A stretch of DNA of 41,840 nucleotides, taken from positions 1 through 41,840 of the forward strand of contig NZ_JAIUZI010000023.1 of the NCBI RefSeq assembly GCF_020171285.1, in the 5' to 3' direction. The translations under genes and the position numbers were made by a program. This DNA is from Seohaeicola saemankumensis. Its GTDB lineage: Bacteria > Pseudomonadota > Alphaproteobacteria > Rhodobacterales > Rhodobacteraceae. Shown piece after piece: positions 7,882 to 15,004 of this stretch; the stretch's first letter is position 1; the number at the start of each line of letters is the position of its first letter. The notes under the pieces are model-generated. The model worked only from the letters and a program-made list of their open reading frames with translations. It did not search any database and was not told the DNA's origin.

Positions 7882-8790
7882 ATGACTCCCGGCAGATCTC
7901 TCAAAACAACCTTTGGCCTGGCCGCACTCTCGGTGTCCCTCGCGGGCAGTCCCGCCCTCGCACAGCAAAGGCTGGGATGGGTCGGCCAGGTCGATGGTCT
8001 GGCCGCGTTTCAGGGCAGCGCGGATCTAAGCGGCGGCGGCAACTTTACCGCCAACCGATCCTTTCTGCGGGCCACGGCGCTCTATCTGGCCGACCCCGGT
8101 ACGTCGGTCGGCCTCTCGGTCAGCGTGGGCCAGTTCGACTACGAATTCAGCCAGGCGGTCAACCAGCCGTGGACGGGCATACGCGACATCCGTGTCTCGG
8201 TCCCGCTGCGGTTTCGCGTCGGTGATTCGGCCACCGCATTCGTGTCCCCGCAGATCAGGTGGGACTATCAGCGGGGTGCCAGCGCGTCGGACGGGCGGAC
8301 CTACGGCATCTTCGCGGGCGTTGCATGGGAGGTCAGCGAGCGGCTGACGATCGGACCCGCGTTCGGTGCCTACACTCAGCTGGAGCAGGGCGGGATCGAG
8401 TTCTTCCCCGCGCTCCTCATCGACTGGGACATCAATGATCGTTGGAACCTGAACACCGGGTCCGGACTGGGCGCAACCCGGGGCCCCGGATTGTCCCTGA
8501 GCTACGCGATGACCGAATCGCTCAAGCTGTCCCTGACGGCGCGCTCGGAACGGATCCGGTTTCGCCTCGACGGAACCGGGCCTGCCCCCAATGGTGTCGG
8601 GGAAGACAAGAGCATCCCCGTGGTTCTGTCGCTCGACTACAATCCCAACCCGGGCGTATCCCTGTCCGTCTTTGCCGGGGCGGAGTTTGATGGCCAGTTG
8701 ACGCTGGACAACGCGACCGGCGTCGAGATCAGCAGCCAATCGTACGAGACCGCGCCGGTTGCGGGGCTTGCGTTCCGCGTCAGGTTCTGA
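7882..8790 (+). CDS. probable outer-membrane beta-barrel protein
   Basis: A 302-aa protein with a Sec signal peptide (MTPGRSLKTTFGLAALSVSLAGSPALA, cut near residue 27) and a mature part made of alternating hydrophobic/polar strands separated by Gly/Asp/Asn turns. It ends in the aromatic-terminated strand VAGLAFRVRF, the C-terminal phenylalanine being typical of outer-membrane barrels. The family is not recognised with certainty; DUF6268-like proteins are one possibility. A short GAGG (7867-7870) lies 11 nt before the ATG. The gene is bracketed by the two copies of the 50-bp direct repeat, which suggests it arrived, or was mobilised, as a unit next to rplB. Confidence 0.65.
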   Translation: MTPGRSLKTTFGLAALSVSLAGSPALAQQRLGWVGQVDGLAAFQGSADLSGGGNFTANRSFLRATALYLADPGTSVGLSVSVGQFDYEFSQAVNQPWTGIRDIRVSVPLRFRVGDSATAFVSPQIRWDYQRGASASDGRTYGIFAGVAWEVSERLTIGPAFGAYTQLEQGGIEFFPALLIDWDINDRWNLNTGSGLGATRGPGLSLSYAMTESLKLSLTARSERIRFRLDGTGPAPNGVGEDKSIPVVLSLDYNPNPGVSLSVFAGAEFDGQLTLDNATGVEISSQSYETAPVAGLAFRVRF

Positions 8791-9001
8791 GCTACGGCCG
8801 CTTCGGCGCCGAAGTAGAGACCGAGTTTGAAGGGGCGTAAGGGGGTGCACGGGTGGTGTACGGATGTCACCCCCCGTTTTGGCCATCGAACAGAACTTCG
8901 GGGCCCCTTTGAAATCGGCGGGGAGCGGTCGGAAACCCGGGAACTTTCCGTGCCGGTTTTCTATGGACACCCCGCGGCAGGGCTGCTACATCCGCGCAAT
9001 C
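8791..9001 (+). promoter_or_regulatory. possible rplB promoter region
   Basis: No gene here. A -10-like TATGGA followed by CACCCC (8962-8972) resembles the TATAGAC of the rpsJ promoter, but no good -35 lies 16-18 bp upstream (the hexamer there is GGGAAC). GGGGGTG and CACCCCC near 8844-8878 could form a weak stem after the barrel gene. Because rplB is cut off from rplW by a terminator it needs its own promoter, and this is the best candidate. Confidence 0.35.
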
Positions 9002-9051
9002 TCACGGCCCCGGATTCGTTCCGGGGCCTGTGACGTTTTGAGCCGGGCACC
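9002..9051 (+). promoter_or_regulatory. 50-bp direct repeat copy B, rplB leader hairpin
   Basis: Second copy of the 50-bp repeat. It holds a perfect 9-bp hairpin, GGCCCCGGA (9006-9014) with TCCGGGGCC (9020-9028). Further down the leader is GCGGCGGG (9094-9101) with CCTGCCGC (9106-9113), with one G-U pair. Its place about 90 nt before rplB suggests a structured leader for the rplB-rplP block. Confidence 0.6.
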
Positions 9052-9137
9052 TACGGGGGCCTATACCCAAGGCCGGAAAGGCCACCAAACATAGCGGCGG
9101 GTGAACCTGCCGCACTGCTAAACGGAAGACAGAAAGC

Positions 9138-9980
9138 ATGGCACTCAAGTCGTACAAGCCGACGACGCCGGGCCAGCGTGGGCTGGTGCTGATCGACCGT
9201 TCGGAGCTCTGGAAAGGACGCCCCGTCAAATCCCTCACCGAGGGTCTGACGAAATCGGGCGGCCGGAACAACACCGGACGGATCACCTCGCGTCGTCGCG
9301 GGGGCGGGGCAAAGCGCCTCTACCGGATCGTTGATTTCAAACGGAACAAAATGGATGTGGCGGCCACCGTCGAACGGATCGAATACGACCCGAACCGGAC
9401 CGCCTTTATCGCGCTGATCAAGTACAGCGACGGCGAACAGGCCTATATCCTGGCGCCGCAGCGTCTGGCGGCGGGCGATCAGGTGATCGCGGCGGCCAAG
9501 GCCGACATCAAGCCGGGCAACGCGATGCCGTTCTCGGGCATGCCGATCGGTACCATCGTTCACAACATCGAGCTGAAGCCGGGCAAAGGCGGCCAGATCG
9601 CCCGCGCGGCAGGCACCTATGCCCAGTTCGTCGGTCGTGACGGTGGCTATGCCCAGATCCGCCTGAGCTCGGGCGAACTGCGCATGGTGCGTCAGGAATG
9701 CATGGCCACCATCGGTGCCGTGTCGAACCCCGACAACTCCAACCAGAACTTTGGTAAAGCGGGCCGCATGCGTCACAAGGGCATCCGCCCGTCTGTGCGT
9801 GGTGTCGTGATGAACCCGATCGACCACCCCCATGGTGGTGGTGAAGGCCGGACCTCGGGTGGTCGTCACCCGGTGACGCCCTGGGGCAAGCCGACCAAGG
9901 GTGCAAAAACCCGCAACAAGAACAAAGCGTCCAGCAAGCTGATCATCCGCTCGCGGCACGCCAAGAAGAAGGGGCGCTAA
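9138..9980 (+). CDS. rplB: 50S ribosomal protein L2
   Basis: L2 is needed for joining of the subunits and peptidyl transferase activity. The 280-aa product is full length and contains the conserved MALKSYKPTTPGQRG start, GGRNNTGRITSRRRGGG and the highly conserved DHPHGGGEGRTSGGRHP region near the active site, with a basic C-terminus. It opens the second ribosomal block, after an unusual 5.5-kb separation from rplW. rpsS starts 5 nt after its stop. Confidence 0.97.
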   Translation: MALKSYKPTTPGQRGLVLIDRSELWKGRPVKSLTEGLTKSGGRNNTGRITSRRRGGGAKRLYRIVDFKRNKMDVAATVERIEYDPNRTAFIALIKYSDGEQAYILAPQRLAAGDQVIAAAKADIKPGNAMPFSGMPIGTIVHNIELKPGKGGQIARAAGTYAQFVGRDGGYAQIRLSSGELRMVRQECMATIGAVSNPDNSNQNFGKAGRMRHKGIRPSVRGVVMNPIDHPHGGGEGRTSGGRHPVTPWGKPTKGAKTRNKNKASSKLIIRSRHAKKKGR

Positions 9981-9984
9981 TCAG

Positions 9985-10263
9985 ATGTCTCGCTCTGTTT
10001 GGAAAGGCCCTTTTGTCGACGCTTACGTCCTCAAGAAGGCAGAAGCCGCCCGTGAATCGGGCCGCAACGAAGTGATCAAGATCTGGTCGCGCCGGTCCAC
10101 CATCCTGCCCCAGTTCGTGGGTCTGACCTTTGGTGTCTACAACGGCCAGAAACACATTCCCGTCAACGTCAGCGAAGACATGATCGGTCAGAAGTTCGGT
10201 GAATATTCGCCGACCCGGACCTATTATGGCCATGCCGCCGACAAGAAAGCGAAGCGGAAGTAA
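9985..10263 (+). CDS. rpsS: 30S ribosomal protein S19
   Basis: S19 forms a complex with S13 in the 30S head and contacts the A-site region and intersubunit bridge. The product is 92 aa and complete, with the invariant MSRSVWKGPFVD start, KIWSRRSTILPQFVG, and GEYSPTRTYYGHAADKKAKRK at the end. It sits 4 nt after rplB and 3 nt before rplV, in a tightly packed operon. Confidence 0.97.
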   Translation: MSRSVWKGPFVDAYVLKKAEAARESGRNEVIKIWSRRSTILPQFVGLTFGVYNGQKHIPVNVSEDMIGQKFGEYSPTRTYYGHAADKKAKRK

Positions 10264-10266
10264 GCC

Positions 10267-10647
10267 ATGAGCAAGGATAAGAATCCCCGCCGCGTGGCAG
10301 ACAACGAAGCAATGGCGAAAACCCGCATGCTTCGCACCAGCCCGCAGAAACTGAACCTGGTCGCACAGATGATCCGCGGCAAGAAGGTGGACAAGGCCCT
10401 GACGGACCTGACCTTCTCGAACAAGCGGATCGCCGAGGACGTGAAGAAATGCCTTCAGTCCGCGATCGCGAATGCCGAGAACAACCACAACCTGGACGTC
10501 GATGAACTGATCGTCGCCGAGGCATGGGTCGGTAAGAACATGACCCTGAAGCGTGGTCGCCCCCGGGCGCGTGGCCGCTTTGGCAAGATCATGAAGCCAT
10601 TTGCGGAACTCACCATCAAGGTGCGTCAAGTTGAGGAGCAAGCCTAA
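10267..10647 (+). CDS. rplV: 50S ribosomal protein L22
   Basis: L22 has a long beta-hairpin lining the exit tunnel, where macrolide resistance changes occur in other bacteria. The product is 126 aa and includes RMLRTSPQKLNLVAQMIRGKKVDKALTDL and the hairpin sequence LKRGRPRARGRFGKIMKPFAELTIKV. The N-terminal 15 residues are a basic extension compared with E. coli. Its TAA shares one base with the rpsC ATG (TAATG), so the two are translationally coupled. Confidence 0.97.
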   Translation: MSKDKNPRRVADNEAMAKTRMLRTSPQKLNLVAQMIRGKKVDKALTDLTFSNKRIAEDVKKCLQSAIANAENNHNLDVDELIVAEAWVGKNMTLKRGRPRARGRFGKIMKPFAELTIKVRQVEEQA

Positions 10648-11354
10648 TGGGTCAGAAAGTCAATCCGATCGGCATGCGCCTTCAGGTCAACCGCACCTGG
10701 GACAGCCGCTGGTACGCCGACACCAAGGATTACGGTGATCTTCTGCTGGAAGACATCAAGATCCGCGAATTCATCAAGGAAGAGTGCAAGCAGGCGGGTA
10801 TCGCCCGCGTGATCATCGAACGCCCGCACAAGAAGTGCCGCGTTACGATCCACACCGCACGTCCGGGTGTCATCATCGGCAAGAAAGGCGCCGACATCGA
10901 GGTTCTGCGCAAGAAACTGGCGGCCAAGACCGACAGCGAACTGCACCTGAACATCGTCGAAGTCCGCAAGCCGGAACTCGACGCGGCGCTGGTCGGTGAA
11001 TCCATCGCACAGCAGCTCGAACGCCGGGTGTCCTTCCGCCGCGCCATGAAGCGCGCCGTGCAGAACGCCATGCGCATGGGCGCCCTGGGTATCCGGGTGA
11101 ACGTCGCCGGCCGTCTGGGTGGTGCCGAAATCGCACGGACCGAATGGTACCGCGAAGGCCGTGTGCCGCTGCACACGCTGCGCGCCGACATCGATTACGC
11201 ACATGCCGAAGCGATGACCCCCTACGGGATCATCGGGATCAAGGTCTGGATCTTCAAAGGGGAGATCATGGAGCACGATCCGCAGGCACGTGACCGTAAA
11301 GCACAGGAACTCCAGGATGGTCCGGCCCCCCGTGGCGCCGGTGGCCGCCGCTAA
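10647..11354 (+). CDS. rpsC: 30S ribosomal protein S3
   Basis: S3 forms part of the mRNA entry tunnel and helps unwind structured mRNA. The 235-aa product starts MGQKVNPIGMRLQVNRTWDSRWYA and has a KH domain with the motif GVIIGKKGADIEVLR, followed by the C-terminal domain (RAMKRAVQNAMRMGALGIRV, GVKVWIFKGE-like segment). The tail after about residue 215 is basic and Gly-rich. It overlaps rplV by one base; rplP follows after 12 nt with a GGAG site. Confidence 0.97.
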   Translation: MGQKVNPIGMRLQVNRTWDSRWYADTKDYGDLLLEDIKIREFIKEECKQAGIARVIIERPHKKCRVTIHTARPGVIIGKKGADIEVLRKKLAAKTDSELHLNIVEVRKPELDAALVGESIAQQLERRVSFRRAMKRAVQNAMRMGALGIRVNVAGRLGGAEIARTEWYREGRVPLHTLRADIDYAHAEAMTPYGIIGIKVWIFKGEIMEHDPQARDRKAQELQDGPAPRGAGGRR

Positions 11355-11366
11355 GGAGACGTAGAG

Positions 11367-11780
11367 ATGCTTCAACCAAAGCGTACCAAATTCCGCAAGA
11401 TGCACAAAGGCCGGATCAAGGGCCTGGCAAAAGGCGGCAGCGACCTGAACTTCGGCACTTTCGGCCTCAAGGCGCTCCAGCCGGAGCGCGTGACCGCCCG
11501 CCAGATCGAAGCCGCACGTCGTGCCATGACGCGTCACATGAAACGTCAGGGCCGTGTCTGGATCCGGATTTTCCCGGATACCCCGGTCACCTCGAAGCCG
11601 ACCGAAGTCCGTATGGGTAAAGGTAAGGGTTCGGTGGACTTCTGGGCAGCCAAGGTCAAACCCGGCCGCGTGATGTTCGAGATCGACGGCGTCGACGAGG
11701 ACATCGCCCGCGAGGCGCTGCGCCTGGCCGCGATGAAACTGCCGATCAAAACCCGCGTCGTCGTTCGCGAAGACTGGTAA
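11367..11780 (+). CDS. rplP: 50S ribosomal protein L16
   Basis: L16 organises the A-site tRNA region of the 50S subunit. The product is 137 aa and full length, with MLQPKRTKFRKMHKGRIKG, RVWIRIFPDTPVTSKPTEVRMGKGKGS and PGRVMFEIDGVDE. In most genomes rpmC follows directly. Here a terminator begins about 40 nt after the stop, and rpmC is 5.7 kb away with its own promoter. Confidence 0.97.
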   Translation: MLQPKRTKFRKMHKGRIKGLAKGGSDLNFGTFGLKALQPERVTARQIEAARRAMTRHMKRQGRVWIRIFPDTPVTSKPTEVRMGKGKGSVDFWAAKVKPGRVMFEIDGVDEDIAREALRLAAMKLPIKTRVVVREDW

Positions 11781-11822
11781 ACCTGGCGGTCTGGCCTTCG
11801 GGCCGCATCCCGAAAGACATCG

Positions 11823-11857
11823 AAAACCCCTGTCAGAGCGATCTGGCAGGGGTTTTT
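11823..11857 (+). terminator. intrinsic terminator after rplP
   Basis: A 15-bp stem (11823-11837 with 11842-11856, one G-U pair) around a GCGA loop ends in a run of T. It should close the rplB-rplP transcript. Confidence 0.93.
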
Positions 11858-11879
11858 GCGTCTGGTAAGGCGGCGCGGG

Positions 11880-12119
11880 CTACCAGCCGACCGCGAGGCC
11901 AAGGCTAATGAGACCGAGGCCCGACAGCCAGGCTGCAACCGCGTAGGCCGACCTGCCCAACTCATGCTCGCCGTTCAGGACCACGAGGCCGCACAGCACC
12001 CAGGCCGCGATTGCAATACCTGGCGGATCGGGGGCGGTCACCTGGAACATGGTCAGGGCCGCGACCGCAGCGCCGGCAAAAGCGATCAGGCGGACGGCCG
12101 CCGCGATCCCGGGGGCCGA
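11880..12119 (-). pseudogene. 3' remnant of a small membrane-protein gene
   Basis: The minus strand reads an uninterrupted hydrophobic frame ending in TAG at 11880-11882. The only ATG (12048-12050) would give a 56-aa protein, MFQVTAPDPPG to SLGLAVGW. However, protein-like sequence (AAVRLIAFAGAAVAALT) continues upstream of it and forms the first half of a membrane segment. That frame runs back to about 12119 and meets a TGA where the GTATTTGCC-type repeat begins. Two or more membrane helices are predicted. The simplest reading is a gene whose 5' end was replaced by the repeat. The family is not recognised; a real 56-aa protein remains possible. Confidence 0.4.
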
Positions 12120-12128
12120 AGGCGGTCA

Positions 12129-12258
12129 AGGGGGCCAGCCCCCTCTTGGCCCAAGGGCCAATTCACCCCCGGGATATTTGCCGAACAGAAGAAAAGACCC
12201 GCCCCTTCTTCTGTTCAGAAGTATCCCGGGGGAGCGCGAGGGGGCTGGCCCCCTCGTC
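12129..12258. repeat. inverted pair of GTATTTGCC-type repeats
   Basis: A plus-oriented copy (12129-12195: GGGGGCCAGCCCCC, then CCCCCGGGATATTTGCCGA) faces a minus-oriented copy (12206-12258: TATCCCGGGGG, then GGGGGCTGGCCCCC). Between them, GAACAGAAGAA (12183-12193) and TTCTTCTGTTC (12206-12216) are perfect arms, so the whole could form a cruciform. From 12259 to 12415 I see no gene, only a CAGGCGC/GCGCCTG hairpin near 12276-12298. Confidence 0.75.
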
Positions 12259-12415
12259 CCCGTCGGTTTCACGGCGCAGGCGCGGGTTTGCGCCTGGCCG
12301 CGCGGAAATCGTGTCGCTGTTCGGGGAAACGGGCGCCGGGTTTGGTCGCCGCGTTAACCAAGGAGCCGCCGCCGACCGTTCTGCGGAGGCGCTTTCATGA
12401 AAGGTGACCCGGGCG

Positions 12416-13309
12416 TCAGGCCATCACGACGGCGAAATCATCCATCGTCAGGCCGGTCACACCGTCCAGGCGAATGCTGGTCGTTGTTTGCGGCGCATCG
12501 GCGGTGGCGGCAAAGCTCAGCAGGATCTGGTCGCCGGAACCCGCGATCTCGACGTTTTCCAGCGTGCGATCCTCTTCGTCCGGATCCGGGGTGACCTCGA
12601 TCAGCAGGGTATCCTCGCCCGGAGTGAAATCGCGGATGATCACGCCCGAGTGCGAATGGATTTCCGGCGCGGTTGCATCATTCGGGCCTGCGGGTTGGAA
12701 TTCCGACAGGTGCAGATCCACGATGAAATCGTCATTGCCGTTTCCACCGCTGGCAAAAACCGACGAGTAATCCGGATTGGGCGCGCCGATTTCCGAAATG
12801 ATGTTGATCTGATCGTTGCCGTCCCCGCCATCGGCGGTTCCCACGGCGTCATTCAATTGGGCGCTCAGGTCGGCAGTCAGGGTATCGTCGCCGTCGCCGC
12901 CAGACAACGCAACCGATCCGACCCCGGACAGGGTATCGTCGCCGCCGTCGCCATTCAGGACCACGCCGATTGCCGTTGTCGACAGCACGTCATCGCCGTC
13001 GCCGCCATTGACCGTGATATCCGCACTGCCAGCCGCAGGATCCAGGGATGCGGTGTCGTCTCCGCCCAAAAAGTTAATGATGTCGGGCTCAAGGGCGTAG
13101 TCGGGGTCGTCAGCCAGGCTGTCGTCGCCTGCGGATCCCTGCAAGAGGGCCGAGCCGTCAAAGTCGATAATGACCCCGGTTTCAGGCCCGGTTTCGGTTT
13201 CGGGTGGAATGTCGTCTGTTTCGGCAACCGTCGCCTCGTCATCATCCTCGGTCAGGCTGGTCAGAAGCAATCCGGCCCCCAAGGCGGCAAAGGCCGCAAG
13301 CATCCACAT
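12416..13309 (-). CDS. membrane-anchored RTX-like calcium-binding protein
   Basis: A 297-aa protein with one N-terminal hydrophobic segment (WMLAAFAALGAGLLLTSL, residues 2-19), an acidic Glu/Asp/Thr linker, then about seven nonapeptide-like repeats of the haemolysin calcium-binding type: AGDDSL (60), LGGDDTASL (81), GGDGDDVLS (102), GDGGDDTLS (120), GGDGDDTLT (137), GGDGNDQIN (161) and GGNGNDDFI (188). The C-terminal 100 residues contain HSHSGVIIRDFTPGEDTL, common after RTX blocks. The start at 13309 has AAAGGAG at 7-nt spacing; the longer ATG at 13348 lacks one. It is probably anchored in or exported across the inner membrane. No ABC or type I secretion genes are nearby, and no catalytic domain is visible. 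Confidence 0.75.
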   Translation of the reverse strand: MWMLAAFAALGAGLLLTSLTEDDDEATVAETDDIPPETETGPETGVIIDFDGSALLQGSAGDDSLADDPDYALEPDIINFLGGDDTASLDPAAGSADITVNGGDGDDVLSTTAIGVVLNGDGGDDTLSGVGSVALSGGDGDDTLTADLSAQLNDAVGTADGGDGNDQINIISEIGAPNPDYSSVFASGGNGNDDFIVDLHLSEFQPAGPNDATAPEIHSHSGVIIRDFTPGEDTLLIEVTPDPDEEDRTLENVEIAGSGDQILLSFAATADAPQTTTSIRLDGVTGLTMDDFAVVMA

Positions 13310-13355
13310 GTCAAATCTCCTTTGGCGGAATGAAATCCCGATTTCCAATAATTAG

Positions 13356-13370
13356 AATGAAATATTCATT
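13356..13370 (-). promoter_or_regulatory. AT-rich upstream region with inverted repeat
   Basis: AATGAA (13356-13361) and TTCATT (13365-13370) flank ATA in an AT-rich stretch (about 13325-13400) that contrasts with the GC-rich surroundings. It lies about 47 bp upstream of the RTX-like gene start and is a plausible promoter/operator; on the minus strand TTTCAA and CTAATT are 17 bp apart. Confidence 0.35.
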
Positions 13371-13380
13371 AATTGAAAGT

Positions 13381-13419
13381 AAATAAAAAATCCTCCCAAA
13401 AAAAATCTTTTGGGGGGAT
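13381..13419 (-). terminator. intrinsic terminator of the esterase gene
   Basis: On the minus strand AATCCCCCCAAAA (13419-13407) pairs with TTTTGGGAGGATT (13400-13388), apart from one C-A mismatch, and is followed by a T-rich run. It lies just downstream of the esterase stop codon. Confidence 0.8.
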
Positions 13420-13441
13420 TGGTGATTTACGTATTTTCCGG

Positions 13442-14773
13442 TTATTCCCCGGCTTTCAGCCATTCCAGCCGCAGGCCCCTGGCATAGCCCTTGTCGAAAC
13501 CTTTCCAGTAGCTGTGTTCCGGTTTCAGGCTGCCGTCGTCATTGGTTGCCCAGACACCCTGGTTGGAGACCGGCACAAGGTCCAGATAGGCGGCCTTGTC
13601 GGCGTCCGCCTTCAGCTCGGTATCCAGCCAGGCGGTGATGAAATGCTGTGCGATGTTGTTCATCCGCACGGTGTCCCAGACCGGGTCGAGGTAGTGATCC
13701 GCGCCCATGACGCCCTCGGCCAGTGCCTCGGCCGGGACGGGCATCGGCGCGCCGGCGTTGTGCCCGGCGCTGTCAAAGGTCAGCAGCGCCCGGTCGACGC
13801 CCGTGGTTTCGGTCCAGATCGCCCGCACGCCGGTTTCATAGCCCGAAACCTCGTCCATCGAGCCGGCGATGAAGAGAGCGGGGACCTGCACGCCCGCCAG
13901 CCCCTCGGCATCCCACATGCCCCAGTTGCGGCCCCAGGGGCCAAAGGCGACGATGGTCTTGATCCGCGGATCGGGCAGGGCGGCGTGGCTGTCGCTGCCG
14001 CTCTTGTGCAGGGCCAGCAGCCCGTGCGGCGCGCCAAAGGGCAGTGCCAGGGCGCCGTCGCTGACCCCGCCGCCGGCGGTGATCACCGCGCCGTAGCCGC
14101 CCATCGAGTATCCGATCAGCCCGGTGTTGCCGGCGTCGACCAGCCCGTTCAGGAACGAACCCGCGTCCGAGGACATCGCGGCGATCTGGTCCAGGACGAA
14201 CAGCTGGTCGAGCGAGCGGTTCACCAGCGTCGATCCGAAAGTGGCGAAGTAGTTGTCGGATACCTGGAAGGTCCGGTAGGTCGATTCATTGTGGTCGATG
14301 GCGGCCACGACATAGCCCTTGGAGGCGAGGTTTTCGCCCAGATGCGACAGCAGGAACCGGTTGCCGGGCCAGCCGTGCGAGATCATCACCAGCGGATAGG
14401 TGCCGGCGGCGGGGGCGGCGTCGCGCATGGCCCGGCCCTGCAGGTCGATCGCCGTCTGCCCGTCGCGCAGGTAGGTCGACAGCGTGGTGTCGCCGCTGGC
14501 GCCGTCCTGCGCGGGGTACCAGACCTCGACCGTCAGCGCGCGGTCATAGAGCGGCAGCGGATCGGGCTTGTCCGCGCCGGGGTTCACGGCGAGCACGTTG
14601 ACCTGGCCGGGGTTCACCATGTCCAGCGTGCGGACGCCGACCGCCATGTCGCCATAGGCGGCCAGCTCCGGCGCGTTCGGGCGCTGGCCGTCGATCCTGT
14701 TCTCGGCCAGGGCCGCCGAGGCGGTCAGGGTGACCGCGATTGCCAGCATCGGCTGGCGCAGCAAGTTTCGCAT
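13442..14773 (-). CDS. exported alpha/beta-hydrolase (esterase-like)
   Basis: A 443-aa exported alpha/beta-hydrolase. Signal peptide MRNLLRQPMLAIAVTLTASAALA is cut near residue 23. The nucleophile elbow GYSMGG puts the catalytic serine at 223. An oxyanion-type HGWPG lies at 133-137, and later SMDE and SAGHNAG segments are candidate Asp and His positions of the triad. The layout resembles dienelactone-hydrolase or platelet-activating-factor-acetylhydrolase-like esterases; the substrate is unknown. The start is supported by GGAGG 10 nt upstream; an ATG at 14824 would add 17 residues before the signal peptide. It is transcribed towards the RTX-like gene but separated from it by a terminator. Confidence 0.82.
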   Translation of the reverse strand: MRNLLRQPMLAIAVTLTASAALAENRIDGQRPNAPELAAYGDMAVGVRTLDMVNPGQVNVLAVNPGADKPDPLPLYDRALTVEVWYPAQDGASGDTTLSTYLRDGQTAIDLQGRAMRDAAPAAGTYPLVMISHGWPGNRFLLSHLGENLASKGYVVAAIDHNESTYRTFQVSDNYFATFGSTLVNRSLDQLFVLDQIAAMSSDAGSFLNGLVDAGNTGLIGYSMGGYGAVITAGGGVSDGALALPFGAPHGLLALHKSGSDSHAALPDPRIKTIVAFGPWGRNWGMWDAEGLAGVQVPALFIAGSMDEVSGYETGVRAIWTETTGVDRALLTFDSAGHNAGAPMPVPAEALAEGVMGADHYLDPVWDTVRMNNIAQHFITAWLDTELKADADKAAYLDLVPVSNQGVWATNDDGSLKPEHSYWKGFDKGYARGLRLEWLKAGE

Positions 14774-15004
14774 GTGAAAATATCCTCCCAGATGATCGCA
14801 TGATTGCGCAAATTCGAAAATCAAGCGAAAGCTAGCACCCCGGGTATCCTCTGGCTACGATTCATCTGCGACATGAGCGCGGGGCAAAGGGGGCACAGGG
14901 CCGTGGTGTTTTTCGCCACGCCGGATTATCACGCCTGCAAGGCGCAGGGTGCCGGGCACCTGTGGACATGCGCACAGAGCGAAGCGACAGAAGGGGCAGA
15001 GGCC

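Noticed and set aside
7675..9051. Composite transposon with the 50-bp repeats as ends
   Set aside because: No transposase frame lies between the copies, the repeats are direct, and they contain promoter/leader-like sequence rather than terminal inverted repeats.
13373..14803. 476-aa plus-strand open frame
   Set aside because: Antisense to the esterase gene, whose signal peptide, GYSMGG motif and binding site are convincing.
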